A DNA stretch of 53,487 bases from Lachnospiraceae bacterium (GTDB lineage: Bacteria; Bacillota; Clostridia; Lachnospirales; Lachnospiraceae). Below the pieces are notes generated by a model. That model was not told where the DNA came from and made no database searches. It worked only from the letters and a program-made list of their open reading frames with translations. Of this stretch, positions 32,354 through 41,973 are shown one piece after another. The stretch spans positions 1 to 53,487 of the forward strand of contig JAILDL010000051.1 of NCBI GenBank assembly GCA_024689465.1. Reading direction: 5' to 3'. Position numbers and translations under genes: made by a program. Position 1 is the stretch's first letter, and each line of letters opens with the position of its first letter.

Positions 32354-33298
32354 ATGGTTCGATTATGTAAGATCAATGAGGACAACTGGCTGGAGTTTGC
32401 AGGCCTTCGCGTAGAGGAAGACCAGCAGAAATTCGTGGCATCCTGTGTCGGGATCCTGGCCAGGGGATATGCATACAGAGAGTGCCGTGCCAGGGTGATC
32501 GGCATCCTGGCAGAAGATGTTCCTGCAGGCCTTGCCCTCATAAGAGATCTGGAGGAAGAACCGGCTTGCTACGATCTGCAGCAATTCATGATCGACCGGC
32601 GGTTCCAGAAGAAGGGGGTTGGTACCCGGGCATTGCAGCTGATCCTTGCCGAGATGGAAGAAGAGCATAAATACCCATGCGCCGAAGTATGCGTGAAAAA
32701 GGCGGACACAGCAGCCATTCGTTTGTATGAGAAAGCAGGATTTACAGATACCGGTTACATAGACGAAGAAGTGCCGGATGCCTTAAACCTTCGTTATACC
32801 TTCCAAAATCTGGGAAGGCAGATCGAAGACTATATGGCGTTATATAAAAACGGCGGCTACATACGGGAAATGCGAAAATACGTGGGGCATGCACCCATCC
32901 TGACCTGTGCCTGCGGCGTGATCATTGAAAACGACAAGGGAGAGATCCTGCTTCAGAAAAGACGGGACAACGGATGTTGGGCCATCATAGGAGGCTCTAT
33001 GGAGATGGGAGAATCCTGTGAAGAAGCAACCAGAAGAGAAACCTTTGAAGAATCCGGCTTGACGCTGGGGAAGCTGGAGCTGTTTCAGCTTTACTCCGGA
33101 AAAGAGCGGATGATCGTATATCCCAACAAGGATGTGTGCTTCGGACCGGGGATCGTGTTTATCACCAGAGAATATTCGGGGACCATCGTAAATGATCCGG
33201 AAGAAGTAATGGAGCACCGATTTTTTAAGAAAACAGAGCTGCCGGAGAATCTGAACCGGTACGACAAAGATATCATTTTAGAGTGGGCAGGACGATAA
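32354..33298 (+). CDS. GNAT-Nudix fusion protein
   Basis: 314 residues from the ATG at 32354 after AGGAGG. Residues 1 to about 155 form a GNAT acetyltransferase (GLALIRDLEEEPACYDLQQF, RRFQKKGVGTRALQLI, VKKADTAAIRLYEKAGF). Residues about 185-314 form a Nudix hydrolase with an intact Nudix box, G-x5-E-x7-REx2EExG in GGSMEMGESCEEATRRETF... followed by EESGL. The two activities could act on a nucleotide-linked or acylated small molecule; substrates are unknown. The GNAT half is closely related to the N-terminal half of the protein at 50511-51449. It ends at a bidirectional terminator shared with the chemoreceptor gene. Confidence 0.92.
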   Translation: MVRLCKINEDNWLEFAGLRVEEDQQKFVASCVGILARGYAYRECRARVIGILAEDVPAGLALIRDLEEEPACYDLQQFMIDRRFQKKGVGTRALQLILAEMEEEHKYPCAEVCVKKADTAAIRLYEKAGFTDTGYIDEEVPDALNLRYTFQNLGRQIEDYMALYKNGGYIREMRKYVGHAPILTCACGVIIENDKGEILLQKRRDNGCWAIIGGSMEMGESCEEATRRETFEESGLTLGKLELFQLYSGKERMIVYPNKDVCFGPGIVFITREYSGTIVNDPEEVMEHRFFKKTELPENLNRYDKDIILEWAGR

Positions 33299-33301
33299 AA
33301 A

Positions 33302-33366
33302 AGCCCCCTTCCCGCCGGAAAAATGTGCTCTTGCAGAGCAGGTCCGGTAGAGAAGGGGGTTATTTT
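33302..33366. terminator. Bidirectional terminator between convergent genes
   Basis: Outer stem CCCCCTTC (33304-33311) / GAAGGGGG (33352-33359) with an inner TGCTC/GAGCA hairpin. T-rich sequence follows on the plus strand (TTATTTTA), and a clear CTTTTTTA run follows on the minus strand. Confidence 0.78.
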
Positions 33367-33372
33367 ATGCGA

Positions 33373-34860
33373 TCAGATCTTTAAGGTGGTGTTGTATACT
33401 TCCTGCATCGCACCGGTGGCAAGGTCCACATTTTCCTTGTTCTTGCGCACGGTCTCCATGACATCGGAGGTGCTGGCGGTCACTTCTTCCGCTACAGCAA
33501 AGAGCTGGCTGATGGCATCCACGATCCCCTGGTTGGATACCTGCAGGTTATCGATGGAATCGTCGATTCCCTTAATGTGATCGGACAGAGTCAGCATATC
33601 TTCTTCGATGGAACCGAAGTCATTTTCCACGCCGGAGATCATTTCTTCCTGAGCCTTTGCCTTATCGATGGAGCGGGAGACTGCTTCGGAAGCGGTATTG
33701 GAATCCTCTTCCAGAGAAAGGATGATATTGCGGATATTTTCCGTGGACTCCTTGGTCTGCAGGGACAGATCCCGGATCTGCTCGGCAACCACTGCAAAGC
33801 TGCGGCCCTGCTCCCCGGCTCTTGCTGCTTCGATGGAAGCATTTAAGGCCAGCAGGTTGGTACGGTTGGAAATATCGGCGATGGCATTGACCACTTCCTG
33901 CATGGCCAGCGTCTTTTCCTTTAACTGATCCATGGCCAGGGTCACATCGTTGTTGATGCTGCCGATCTCTGCAGAAACAGTAGCCAGAGAATGCACTTCT
34001 TCGTTTCCGTTTACTACTTCCGTTTTCACCTTCTGGGCAATGGAAATGATCTCTTTGGAACGGCCGGAGGTTTCTTCGATCAGCGTCCGGATGCTGTCGG
34101 TCATGGAATTCTGTTTTTCCACGGATTCACAGGTCAGCTTGGTACCCTCTGCCACATTGGTCATGGAAAGAGAGATGTTTTCGGAGTATTCTTCGATCTC
34201 CTTTAACTTGCCCGTCACATCCTCTGTACCGGTCTTTACCGCGCCGATCACATCCTGAAGAGATGCCATGGTAGCTTCCTGACGACCCACCTGATCGTCG
34301 ATGGTACCGAAGATGTCGTCGTTATAGCGCTCGGTCAGAATGGAAATGGTAAGGGCGGCGCCGGCAAAGATGGCGTTAAAGGCGATGCCGGCGATCACGG
34401 AAGTCATATTGGTTCCGGAGGACATGCTGGAGAAAAGATCCAGGGAACGGGTCAGCGTACCGAAGGCCAGGATGTAGATGGCGGGGATCCGCATGATCTT
34501 TTTGTCGTATAAGAGGAACAGAGAAAGAACGAGAGCATAATTGATGAAGGCAAAGAAGGCATTTCCGGTTAACAGATCCCCCATGGTGAAAGCAACCAGA
34601 ACCGTGATGGCCAGTGCCCAGGAGCAGGTTTTGACGGCTGCATTCATAAAATAGATCAGAAAGAAATCCACCACACAGGCGATGGCGAACACGGCGATAC
34701 TGATGAAACGTACGGCCGGTGCATCGATAACAATGGTGCTTGGCTCATATCCCGCCATCACTTCCGTGAGCAGGCATACAGCAACACAAAACCAGACAAT
34801 GTAGTGACAAGAGTTGCGGATACGATTGTCCTTATCCGCATAGACGCGTTCATTCTTCAT
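33373..34860 (-). CDS. Methyl-accepting chemotaxis protein
   Basis: 495 residues. Residues about 20-190 contain five or six hydrophobic segments rather than the usual two-helix periplasmic sensor, so the ligand domain is probably within the membrane. No HAMP domain is recognised. Residues about 200-495 are the coiled-coil signalling domain with the conserved tip [20 protein letters not shown] that binds CheA/CheW. No che or flagellar genes occur in the window, so the receptor is an orphan here. A GTGAA-N6-TTCAC inverted repeat (34889-34904) lies in its 5' leader. It converges on the GNAT-Nudix gene. Confidence 0.92.
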   Translation of the reverse strand: MKNERVYADKDNRIRNSCHYIVWFCVAVCLLTEVMAGYEPSTIVIDAPAVRFISIAVFAIACVVDFFLIYFMNAAVKTCSWALAITVLVAFTMGDLLTGNAFFAFINYALVLSLFLLYDKKIMRIPAIYILAFGTLTRSLDLFSSMSSGTNMTSVIAGIAFNAIFAGAALTISILTERYNDDIFGTIDDQVGRQEATMASLQDVIGAVKTGTEDVTGKLKEIEEYSENISLSMTNVAEGTKLTCESVEKQNSMTDSIRTLIEETSGRSKEIISIAQKVKTEVVNGNEEVHSLATVSAEIGSINNDVTLAMDQLKEKTLAMQEVVNAIADISNRTNLLALNASIEAARAGEQGRSFAVVAEQIRDLSLQTKESTENIRNIILSLEEDSNTASEAVSRSIDKAKAQEEMISGVENDFGSIEEDMLTLSDHIKGIDDSIDNLQVSNQGIVDAISQLFAVAEEVTASTSDVMETVRKNKENVDLATGAMQEVYNTTLKI

Positions 34861-34888
34861 TTTGGTCTCCCATCTGATGTAGTTTTTT

Positions 34889-34904
34889 GTGAACGAAAAT
34901 TCAC
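34889..34904 (-). promoter_or_regulatory. Inverted repeat in the chemoreceptor leader
   Basis: GTGAA-CGAAAA-TTCAC, 29 nt upstream of the chemoreceptor start. It could be an operator or an mRNA hairpin; nothing further supports either. Confidence 0.3.
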
Positions 34905-34984
34905 GACAACCCTATAGTAACACAAAAGTTGTGTGACGTCATTTTCCATGTGTCCGAAAGTGGTGGTACAATAAATGAGCATGA

Positions 34985-36055
34985 ATGGACAACTTACAAA
35001 CGGAAAAGCCTATGAATACAAAAGTGACCATCTATGATATCGCCAGAGAGGCCGGAGTGTCTCCGTCCATGGTTTCCAGAGTATACAACCAAAAACCGGG
35101 GGTCAGTAAGGAAAAGCGGGAGAGGATCCAGCGCCTGATCGACCAGTATCAGTTTGTGCCGGATGAGTATGCCAAGTCATTAAAGAATGAGCGGACCCGT
35201 TGCATCGGGATCATCGCATCGGATGTCTGCAATCCCTTCTTCGCTCGGATCATATCGGAGTGCTGCCATGTGGCGGACAAAAACGGGTATACGGTTTTTT
35301 CCTACGAAACCCACGATTCACCACAGACCGAGATGAAGTTTCTGGAAATGCTGGCAGCACAGAAGATGGAAGCCATTATCCTGCTGGGCGGAGAAACAGA
35401 CTGGGTCGAGATCGATCCGAAATACTATGCCTGCATCGAGAGGATTGCCAGACATACCCCCATCATCACCATGGGAAGGATCCGCTGTGACAATGTTTAC
35501 AACGTGATCACGGATGAAGGCCGGGCCATGCGGACGCTTCTGGAATATCTGCTGGGAATGGGGCACAGACAGATCCTGTTTTTGGGAGGATTGGCGCATA
35601 CCAGATCCTATGCCGATAAAGTGGAACAGTTTTATCAGACGATGCAGGAGAACCGGGTACCGCGAAAAGACGTACAGGTATGCATGTGCGGTTATGAAAA
35701 AGAGGACAGCTATGAGGAGATGAAGTCCCTTCTGGAACAGGAAAGGATCCCCTCTGCGGTGATAGCGGTCAATGAAACCGTAGCCATCGGAGCGATCCGT
35801 GCCATTAAGGAAAAGGGGCTGCGTATCCCCGAGGATATCTCGGTGGTCTGCTTTGATAACTCCTTCATTTCCGAAAGCATGACCCCCAGACTGACCGCTG
35901 TGGGATGCAGCTATGAAAAGTTTGGGCAGAAACTGATCAATACGACGCTTGATGCCATTGACGGCAGTGCCTTTCTGGATGAGAAAAAAGCGGAGATCGT
36001 GGAATCTGTGTTTGTCATCCGGGAATCGGTGCAGTTGTATCACGGGGAAGGATAG
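34985..36055 (+). CDS. LacI-family transcriptional regulator (first of two)
   Basis: 356 residues from the ATG at 34985; a second in-frame ATG at 35012 directly before the HTH is an alternative, and neither has a strong ribosome site. The N-terminal HTH (VTIYDIAREAGVSPSMVSRVYN) is followed by a periplasmic-binding-protein-like sugar-sensing domain (IGIIASDVCNPFFARII, VICFDNSF-type C-terminal strands). It opens a pair of LacI genes, 3 nt before the second, upstream of a glycosidase and transporter operon. A TACAAT -10 is present at 34967-34972. The ligand is probably a galactoside or related sugar by context only. Confidence 0.9.
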   Translation: MDNLQTEKPMNTKVTIYDIAREAGVSPSMVSRVYNQKPGVSKEKRERIQRLIDQYQFVPDEYAKSLKNERTRCIGIIASDVCNPFFARIISECCHVADKNGYTVFSYETHDSPQTEMKFLEMLAAQKMEAIILLGGETDWVEIDPKYYACIERIARHTPIITMGRIRCDNVYNVITDEGRAMRTLLEYLLGMGHRQILFLGGLAHTRSYADKVEQFYQTMQENRVPRKDVQVCMCGYEKEDSYEEMKSLLEQERIPSAVIAVNETVAIGAIRAIKEKGLRIPEDISVVCFDNSFISESMTPRLTAVGCSYEKFGQKLINTTLDAIDGSAFLDEKKAEIVESVFVIRESVQLYHGEG

Positions 36056-36058
36056 ACC

Positions 36059-37078
36059 TTGGGAAAAAATATAACGATTGTAGATATAGCAAAAAAAACA
36101 GGCCTGTCCCTGGCAACGGTTTCCAGAGCCTTAAACGGAGATGACCGTGTGCGGGAAGGCACAAAACAGCGGGTGCTGGAAGCTGCCGGTGAACTGGGGT
36201 ATCAAGTCAACAACCTGGCCAAAAGCCTGAACAGTTCCACAACCAATATGATCGGGATGCTGATCCCGGACATCACGACGCCCTTTTACGGCCGTATCTT
36301 TGCGGAATGCGAGAAACAGGCCCTTCGGAGAGGGTACGTGCTGAGCTTCTGCAATTCCTTTAATCAGCTGAAGCTGGAAACCCATTTTTATTCCCATCTG
36401 CTGGCCCAGCATGCCTGCGGGGTCATTCAGATCGGAGGAAGTCTGGATCAGCTGACCATACCGGCGGCGCTGCAAAAACAGATCCGTTCTACCGCCGAAA
36501 AGATCCCGGTGATCACTTCGGTCCCGGTACCGGATACCCAAAGCTGCTGCGTCTTTGTGGACAATGAAAAAAGCATGCGTACCCTGCTGGAATACCTGAT
36601 CTCCCTGGGCCACCGGAAGATCGCACTGGTAGGGGGACGCAGCAATGTACGTTCCACCATTGAAAAACGCAGGGCCTATGGACAGATCCTGAAGGCGAAC
36701 GGAATCCGGAAGGAGATCATCTGTGAGGGAAATTACGGACAGGAAGACGGTTACCGCGCTGTGAAGAAACTCTTTCGGGAACCGGATCCCCCTACGGCGA
36801 TCATCGCCATCACAGATATGTGTGCGGTGGGCGTGCTGAAAGGGTTAAATGAAATGCAACTGCAATGCGGAAGAGACGTTTCGGTGGTATCCTTTGATAA
36901 CACGTACATTGCGGAAATGCTGGAACCCGGGGTAACGTCGGTATCCACGAATTATGAGATCCTGGGAGAGAAGATCATCGATATCCTGGTGGATATGATC
37001 CGGAACGAGAAAACAGAAGATCATCTGGATATCCCGGTGAATTTCTCCATACGCAGATCCTGCGCTCCTGCGCGATAA
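36059..37078 (+). CDS. LacI-family transcriptional regulator (second of two)
   Basis: 339 residues from a TTG start after AAGGA. The HTH (ITIVDIAKKTGLSLATVSRALN) and the effector domain (IGMLIPDITTPFYGRIFAEC ... VSFDNTYIAEM) are complete. It is roughly as distant from its neighbour as typical LacI paralogues are, so this is not a recent duplication. It lies directly upstream of the promoter with two operators that match the LacI/GalR type, making it the best candidate for their repressor. The two adjacent regulators could respond to different sugars or form a cascade; this is inference. Confidence 0.92.
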   Translation: MGKNITIVDIAKKTGLSLATVSRALNGDDRVREGTKQRVLEAAGELGYQVNNLAKSLNSSTTNMIGMLIPDITTPFYGRIFAECEKQALRRGYVLSFCNSFNQLKLETHFYSHLLAQHACGVIQIGGSLDQLTIPAALQKQIRSTAEKIPVITSVPVPDTQSCCVFVDNEKSMRTLLEYLISLGHRKIALVGGRSNVRSTIEKRRAYGQILKANGIRKEIICEGNYGQEDGYRAVKKLFREPDPPTAIIAITDMCAVGVLKGLNEMQLQCGRDVSVVSFDNTYIAEMLEPGVTSVSTNYEILGEKIIDILVDMIRNEKTEDHLDIPVNFSIRRSCAPAR

Positions 37079-37110
37079 AACCGGCTTTTGCGTTTTCGGA
37101 ATTTTTTCAG

Positions 37111-37139
37111 TTGACAAAAAAGGCCGGTCTCTTTATACT
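37111..37139 (+). promoter_or_regulatory. Strong sigma-A promoter of the glycosidase-transporter operon
   Basis: Perfect TTGACA (37111-37116), 17-nt spacer, TATACT (37134-37139). Transcription would start near 37146, inside operator 1. Confidence 0.92.
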
Positions 37140-37143
37140 CAGA

Positions 37144-37160
37144 AATGTAAACGATTGCAA
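37144..37160 (+). promoter_or_regulatory. Operator 1 (LacI/cre type)
   Basis: AATGTAAACGATTGCAA, an imperfect palindrome around the central CG as in LacI/GalR and CcpA cre sites. It covers the predicted transcription start, a classic repression position. Confidence 0.8.
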
Positions 37161-37243
37161 AAACAATCCAACCATTCGCCAGTGAAACAAGAGGGAACAC
37201 CACACAGTTTCACTAGAATACATTGGCGAGCCTTGCAATCAAA

Positions 37244-37260
37244 AATGTAAACGATTGCAA
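37244..37260 (+). promoter_or_regulatory. Operator 2, identical to operator 1
   Basis: The same 17 bp exactly 100 bp downstream, ending 15 nt before the glycosidase ATG. An upstream TTGCAATC (37234-37241) forms an 8-bp inverted repeat with its GATTGCAA half. Confidence 0.8.
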
Positions 37261-37275
37261 TAAATAGGAGATGTA

Positions 37276-38877
37276 ATGTTTCAAAAAGAACGATTGGATT
37301 TTTTCTCCATTGGGGGACAGGTGAACAACAGCAGTTCCGTGAACAAGGAGACAATTGATCGCGGCTTTCAGGCGATCCTGCAGTATAAGCTGAATACAGC
37401 GGCATTCCCCCTTTATTGGAGCAGTATTGAACCCCGGGAAGGCACCTTCGATTACCAGCAGGTGGACTACATCATAGAGCAGGCAACCCGTCACGGATTA
37501 AAGCTGACGCTTTTATGGTTCGGCACCTGGAAGAACGGTGCATCCCACTACGTACCGGAATGGGTGAAGGCGGATCACACAAGGTTTCCCCGGGTGATCG
37601 ATGCCCTGGGAAATGAGGCGATGGTGTTATCACCCCACGCCGAACAGACCCTGCAGGCAGATAAGAAAGCCTTTTCCATGCTGCTGCGTCATATAAGGGA
37701 GGTTGACCGGTATAAAACCGTGATCGCCGTGCAGGTGGAAAACGAGCCGGGAATTCATGCAGCGGCCAGAGACTATGGGATCTCCGCCACCCTGTTATTT
37801 AAGGGAGAGGTTCCGGAAGAAGTAAGAAAGCTGGTACAGGAGCAGAGCGATCCCGAACTGACCGGCATCTGGAAGAGGGCCGGCGCCCACAGAGAAGGCA
37901 GTTGGGAGGAGTTGTTCGGGATCGACGCGGAAGAATGCTTTTCCGCTTACTACTTTGCAAAGTATATCAACGAAGTGGGAGAAGCAGGCAAACAGCAATA
38001 CGACATTCCGCTGTACGTAAACGTATGGGTCAGAGAAACGATGAACCGTATCCAGGGACAGGACTTCCCCTGTGGAGGCGCCACCAGCCTGGTGCTGGGG
38101 ATCTGGAAGAAGTTCGCACCGGTTCTTTCCTGCATCTGCCCGGATGTGTATTTTGACGACCGGGAGACCTACATGGACGTGTGCCGGAAATATACCCGGG
38201 AAGACAATGTCCTGTACATTCCCGAATCCCATGCGGATGAGATCAATTCTCTCCGGCTCTTTGAAGCCATTGAACGCTTTGATCTCACAGGTATTCATGC
38301 CTTTGCTATTGACGCCACACTGACGGAGGATGGAGGACTTACCAAAGCCGGTGCGGATTTTAAACGGACGGTGGATATCCTTTCTGCCATGAAGCCGCTT
38401 CTGGAAACCTATTATAAGACCGGCCGGATCCACGCAGTGGTACAGCAGGAGTATGCGGACAGCATGTTCCTGGATCTGGGGAACTGGTACGGACGAGTGC
38501 TGTTCTTAAATACCCTGTCCACAGAACCTTACATTCATCTGGATAACCTCCATGAGGAGGATAAGTACCGGCAGGTACGGGGAAAAGGCCTGATCGTGGA
38601 TGCGGGAGACGGAAATCTCTATCTGGCAGGAGAAGGCTTTAAGCTGATCCTCCTCCCGAAAAAGAGTGCAACTCAGACTGCATCCTTCCTATACGCGAAT
38701 CGGGGGATCTGCGCCAACAACGCACCTTTCCTGCGGGTAGATGAAGGCTATATGGATGAAACAGGAACCTTTGTCTCTGTTAAGCAGCGTACCGGAGACG
38801 AAGATGACAACGGCCTCTGGGTAACCAGTGATGTAGGACTTGTCCGGGCCGTGATCGATACACAAGGTGGTTGGTAA
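37276..38877 (+). CDS. Beta-galactosidase-like glycosidase (GH35 / DUF5597 type)
   Basis: 533 residues, AGGAG just upstream. There is no signal peptide, so it is cytoplasmic. A TIM-barrel glycosidase: LNTAAFPLYWSSIEPREGTFDYQQVDYII is the classic barrel entry, VIAVQVENEPG carries the likely acid/base Glu, and YIPESHAD carries a candidate nucleophile Glu. The C-terminal third (about 400-533) is beta-rich and resembles DUF5597. It probably removes terminal galactose or a similar sugar from an imported oligosaccharide. It is first in the operon controlled by the twin operators and is followed 2 nt later by the permease genes. Confidence 0.82.
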   Translation: MFQKERLDFFSIGGQVNNSSSVNKETIDRGFQAILQYKLNTAAFPLYWSSIEPREGTFDYQQVDYIIEQATRHGLKLTLLWFGTWKNGASHYVPEWVKADHTRFPRVIDALGNEAMVLSPHAEQTLQADKKAFSMLLRHIREVDRYKTVIAVQVENEPGIHAAARDYGISATLLFKGEVPEEVRKLVQEQSDPELTGIWKRAGAHREGSWEELFGIDAEECFSAYYFAKYINEVGEAGKQQYDIPLYVNVWVRETMNRIQGQDFPCGGATSLVLGIWKKFAPVLSCICPDVYFDDRETYMDVCRKYTREDNVLYIPESHADEINSLRLFEAIERFDLTGIHAFAIDATLTEDGGLTKAGADFKRTVDILSAMKPLLETYYKTGRIHAVVQQEYADSMFLDLGNWYGRVLFLNTLSTEPYIHLDNLHEEDKYRQVRGKGLIVDAGDGNLYLAGEGFKLILLPKKSATQTASFLYANRGICANNAPFLRVDEGYMDETGTFVSVKQRTGDEDDNGLWVTSDVGLVRAVIDTQGGW

Positions 38878-38879
38878 CC

Positions 38880-39728
38880 ATGAAGAAACGATCTCTCACC
38901 AAATATCTGTTTGCATTACCGGGCTTTTGCTTTTTTGCCTTTGCCATGCTGATCCCCTTTATGATGGGCATCCATATTGCTTTTACGGACTGGGACGGCG
39001 TAGCGTCCACATATACCTTTGTGGGGCTGGCGAACTTTGCGGCGATCTTCCGGGACACAAGAATGTATGCCCCCTTTTTTAACACCCTGGAATTTGCCCT
39101 TCTGGGAACGATCATCGGAAACCTGATCCCCCTGGGACTGGCCCTTTTGGTAAACAGTCCCTATCGGAGGATGAGCAGTATCGCCCGGGTCATCTTCTTT
39201 GTTCCGGTGTGCTTAAGCTCCGTGTTGACTGCTTTTTTGTGGCGATTTATCTATCACGAGTTTTTCCCCAAGGTATTTGGCTGCAGAAATATACTGGGCA
39301 GTACCCGTTGGGTCATCTTGGGCATCGTCCTCATCGGTGTCTGGAACACAGCAGGAACCAATATGCTGATCTATCTGTCCGGACTGAAAAACATTCCGGT
39401 GGAACTGTATGAAGCAGCGAAAATGGATGGAGCATCCCCTTGTCAGCAGTTTGGAAGGATCACCCTTCCGCTGCTGATGCCCTCCTTTTCCGTGTGCGTG
39501 ACACTTACCCTGACTTCCTGGCTCAAAGAGTTTGCAACGACTCTTTCCGCCACCGGGGGAGGACCGGGAGGCGCGTCCCGTACCATCTCGATCTACGTAT
39601 TTGACAATCTTTATAAGTACTACAAGGCAGGTTACGGACAGGCGATCTCTCTGCTGTTTGCCCTGATGCTCATCGTGGTGGGACTGTTGGTATCCTCCTT
39701 CTTCCGGCGAAGGGAGATCGAATTATGA
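38880..39728 (+). CDS. Sugar ABC transporter permease (MalF/UgpA type)
   Basis: 282 residues from the ATG at 38880, 2 nt after the glycosidase stop; upstream in-frame codons give no better start. Six transmembrane segments and the EAA loop (ELYEAAKMDGASPCQQFGRITLPLL) that docks the ATPase are present. It belongs to the carbohydrate-uptake CUT1 family. It overlaps the partner permease by 4 nt (ATGA). No ATPase gene is in this operon, so an ATPase must be supplied from elsewhere, plausibly the one at 44739. Confidence 0.92.
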   Translation: MKKRSLTKYLFALPGFCFFAFAMLIPFMMGIHIAFTDWDGVASTYTFVGLANFAAIFRDTRMYAPFFNTLEFALLGTIIGNLIPLGLALLVNSPYRRMSSIARVIFFVPVCLSSVLTAFLWRFIYHEFFPKVFGCRNILGSTRWVILGIVLIGVWNTAGTNMLIYLSGLKNIPVELYEAAKMDGASPCQQFGRITLPLLMPSFSVCVTLTLTSWLKEFATTLSATGGGPGGASRTISIYVFDNLYKYYKAGYGQAISLLFALMLIVVGLLVSSFFRRREIEL

Positions 39729-40558
39729 GAAAAATACGGATTTCATCCCTGCTGTATATCCTGCTCATGCTGCTTGCGATCTGCATTTTCATCATGCCGG
39801 TAGCCTTGGCGGTTTTGACATCCTTTAAGAGCAAGCCGGAGCTGGCAAAGTCCATCCTGAGCCTGCCTGCCACATGGAATCTGGATAATTACAAAGGAGC
39901 GGTAGAGCGAAGCGATTTTTTAAATTCCCTGAAAAATACCGTGGCGGTGGTAGCACCTTCTGTGGTGATCATCGTCCTGTGTTCCTCCATGAGCGGATAC
40001 ACTGTGGCCAGACATTCCAGGGACTCCCGGGCGCTGCGCCTTCTGGACAAGGTGTATCTGGCATCGCTTATGATCCCCTTCCAGATCCTGATGATCCCGG
40101 TTTATAAGATCTACAAATCCCTGCATCTGCTCAATACCCTCCATGGCATGATCTTCATGCTGGTAGGGACCAGCATCGCCTATTCCTCCTTTTTGTATGT
40201 GGGCTTTGTAAAAGGGATCCCCCATGAGATCGAGGAGTCGGCCTACATGGACGGATGCAGTGAATTCAGGTGCTTCTGGCTGATCACCTTTCCGCTGTTA
40301 AAAGCCATTTCCGCAACGGTAGCGGCTCTGCATACCATGTGGCTGTGGAATGACTTCAACATAGCGGTCATCCTCCTGCAGAAGGAGAATGTGCGGACGA
40401 TCACCATCAAACAGTTTTACTTTTTCGGCAAATATACAGCCGATTACGGAATGGCCTTTGCGGCAGCCATTCTCTCCATGATCCCGGTGGTAGCTTGCTT
40501 CATGTTTATGCAGAAATACATTGTCAACGGGATCGTGGTGGGAGCGGTCAAGTCGTAA
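39725..40558 (+). CDS. Sugar ABC transporter permease (MalG/UgpE type)
   Basis: 277 residues. Six transmembrane helices, with the EAA loop at EIEESAYMDGCSEFRCFWLITFPLL. The MalG-type N-terminus (YILLMLLAICIFIMPVALAVLTSFKSKPE) and C-terminus (YIVNGIVVGAVKS) are typical of CUT1 permeases. It pairs with the upstream MalF-type permease through a 4-nt overlap. The binding-protein gene starts 49 nt downstream. Confidence 0.92.
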   Translation: MRKIRISSLLYILLMLLAICIFIMPVALAVLTSFKSKPELAKSILSLPATWNLDNYKGAVERSDFLNSLKNTVAVVAPSVVIIVLCSSMSGYTVARHSRDSRALRLLDKVYLASLMIPFQILMIPVYKIYKSLHLLNTLHGMIFMLVGTSIAYSSFLYVGFVKGIPHEIEESAYMDGCSEFRCFWLITFPLLKAISATVAALHTMWLWNDFNIAVILLQKENVRTITIKQFYFFGKYTADYGMAFAAAILSMIPVVACFMFMQKYIVNGIVVGAVKS

Positions 40559-40607
40559 AAATAGAGCAAAAAAGAAGGTAAACGGAAAAATGAAAGGAGC
40601 TGTCATT

Positions 40608-41939
40608 ATGTCTAAGAAAAGAATAATTGCAGTGAGCATGGTACTAGCCATGTTATTGACGGGGTGCGGGAGTACAGCGGCTACCGCAAACGGAACGGAA
40701 GAAGCCAAAGTAGAGCAGGTGGGTCAGGATACCACGTCCGCGGCGGAAGAAAAGAGTTCGGACGGGGAAGTGATCACACTTACCTGGTTAAACCATTACG
40801 CAGAAGCAGGAAAGCAGGCCTGGGTACAGAGCGTAAAGGAGCAGTTCGAAGCAAAGTATGACAATGTGGTGTTAAATATCGAGACCGTGGATGCGGATTC
40901 CCATAAGACCATCCTGCAGACCAAACTTGCCAGCGATGATGCCCCCACGATCTTTGACCTGAGCAGCAATGCCGATCTGCAGGTGTACAATGAAGCAGGC
41001 TATCTGGCAGATTTAAGTGATTTTGAGTGCCTGGCCAATGTGGATGCAGGCCTGTTAAAGGAAGGGCAGGTAGATGGAAAGCAGGTAGGAATTCCCATCG
41101 AGCTTTCCGGCTACGGTATCTTCTACAATGTGGATATGTTCAACGAGTATGGTCTGGAAGAGCCCACTACCCTTTCCGAACTGAAGAACGTATGCGAGAC
41201 CTTAAAGGCCAACGGCATCACTCCTTTTGCCACACCTTTTGCGGAAGCATGGGCTTTCAGCTGCTATCCCCGTGTACTTTACGATGCGGTTTGCTGGAAC
41301 AATGACGGAGCATTCTGGGAAAAGCTGGCAGATCGTTCCTTAAAGTTTGCGGATTGCGAAGACTTTAAAAAGCAGATGCAGACCGTATGGGATTTCCATG
41401 AATATTGGGGCGAGGATGCCTTCGGAACCTCCTGGGATTCCGCACAGCAGATCATGGCAAACGGCGAAGCCGCTATGATCGCACACGGTTCCTGGGCAGT
41501 AGACGGGATCACTTCCTACAATCCGGATATCAACCTGGGTGTTTTCCCGATGCCGGTCAGCGAAGATCCTTCCGAATGCCGCATGATCAAGGAGCCCGGA
41601 CAGCAGCTGGTACTGTTCAACTATCAGGATGAACGCATCATGGAAGCGGCCAGAAATCTTTACAACCTGATCTATTCCCAGGATTGTATGCGGGTCTACG
41701 CAGAAGAAGCTCATCAGATGCCTTCTGTTCCCGGTGATTACAATATCCTGCCGGCTCTGGCAGAGATCGTAAACTATCCGGCAGAGCTCTCCTTCAGCGA
41801 AGCCGGTCTTAAGCGCAACGATCCGGAACACGAGGATGTGCTCTTTGAGACCATGATGAATGCCTATACCGGCAGCACCTTTGATGTGAATGAGCTTGTG
41901 GATGCGCTGGATACAGCCTTCGACAACATTAAAAAATAA
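40608..41939 (+). CDS. Sugar-binding lipoprotein of an ABC transporter
   Basis: 443 residues from the ATG at 40608, chosen for AAAGGAG upstream; the ATG at 40590 overlaps that ribosome site. The lipoprotein signal ends in MLLTGC. A Ser/Thr/Glu-rich linker leads to a family 1 extracellular solute-binding fold (VITLTWLNHYAEAGKQAWV ... PTIFDLSSNADLQVY ... WAVDGITSYNPDINLGVFPMP). It delivers an oligosaccharide to the two upstream permeases. A stable hairpin follows the gene. Confidence 0.92.
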   Translation: MSKKRIIAVSMVLAMLLTGCGSTAATANGTEEAKVEQVGQDTTSAAEEKSSDGEVITLTWLNHYAEAGKQAWVQSVKEQFEAKYDNVVLNIETVDADSHKTILQTKLASDDAPTIFDLSSNADLQVYNEAGYLADLSDFECLANVDAGLLKEGQVDGKQVGIPIELSGYGIFYNVDMFNEYGLEEPTTLSELKNVCETLKANGITPFATPFAEAWAFSCYPRVLYDAVCWNNDGAFWEKLADRSLKFADCEDFKKQMQTVWDFHEYWGEDAFGTSWDSAQQIMANGEAAMIAHGSWAVDGITSYNPDINLGVFPMPVSEDPSECRMIKEPGQQLVLFNYQDERIMEAARNLYNLIYSQDCMRVYAEEAHQMPSVPGDYNILPALAEIVNYPAELSFSEAGLKRNDPEHEDVLFETMMNAYTGSTFDVNELVDALDTAFDNIKK

Positions 41940-41973
41940 CGATCCAAAATAAGATAAAGCAGGTGATAACACG

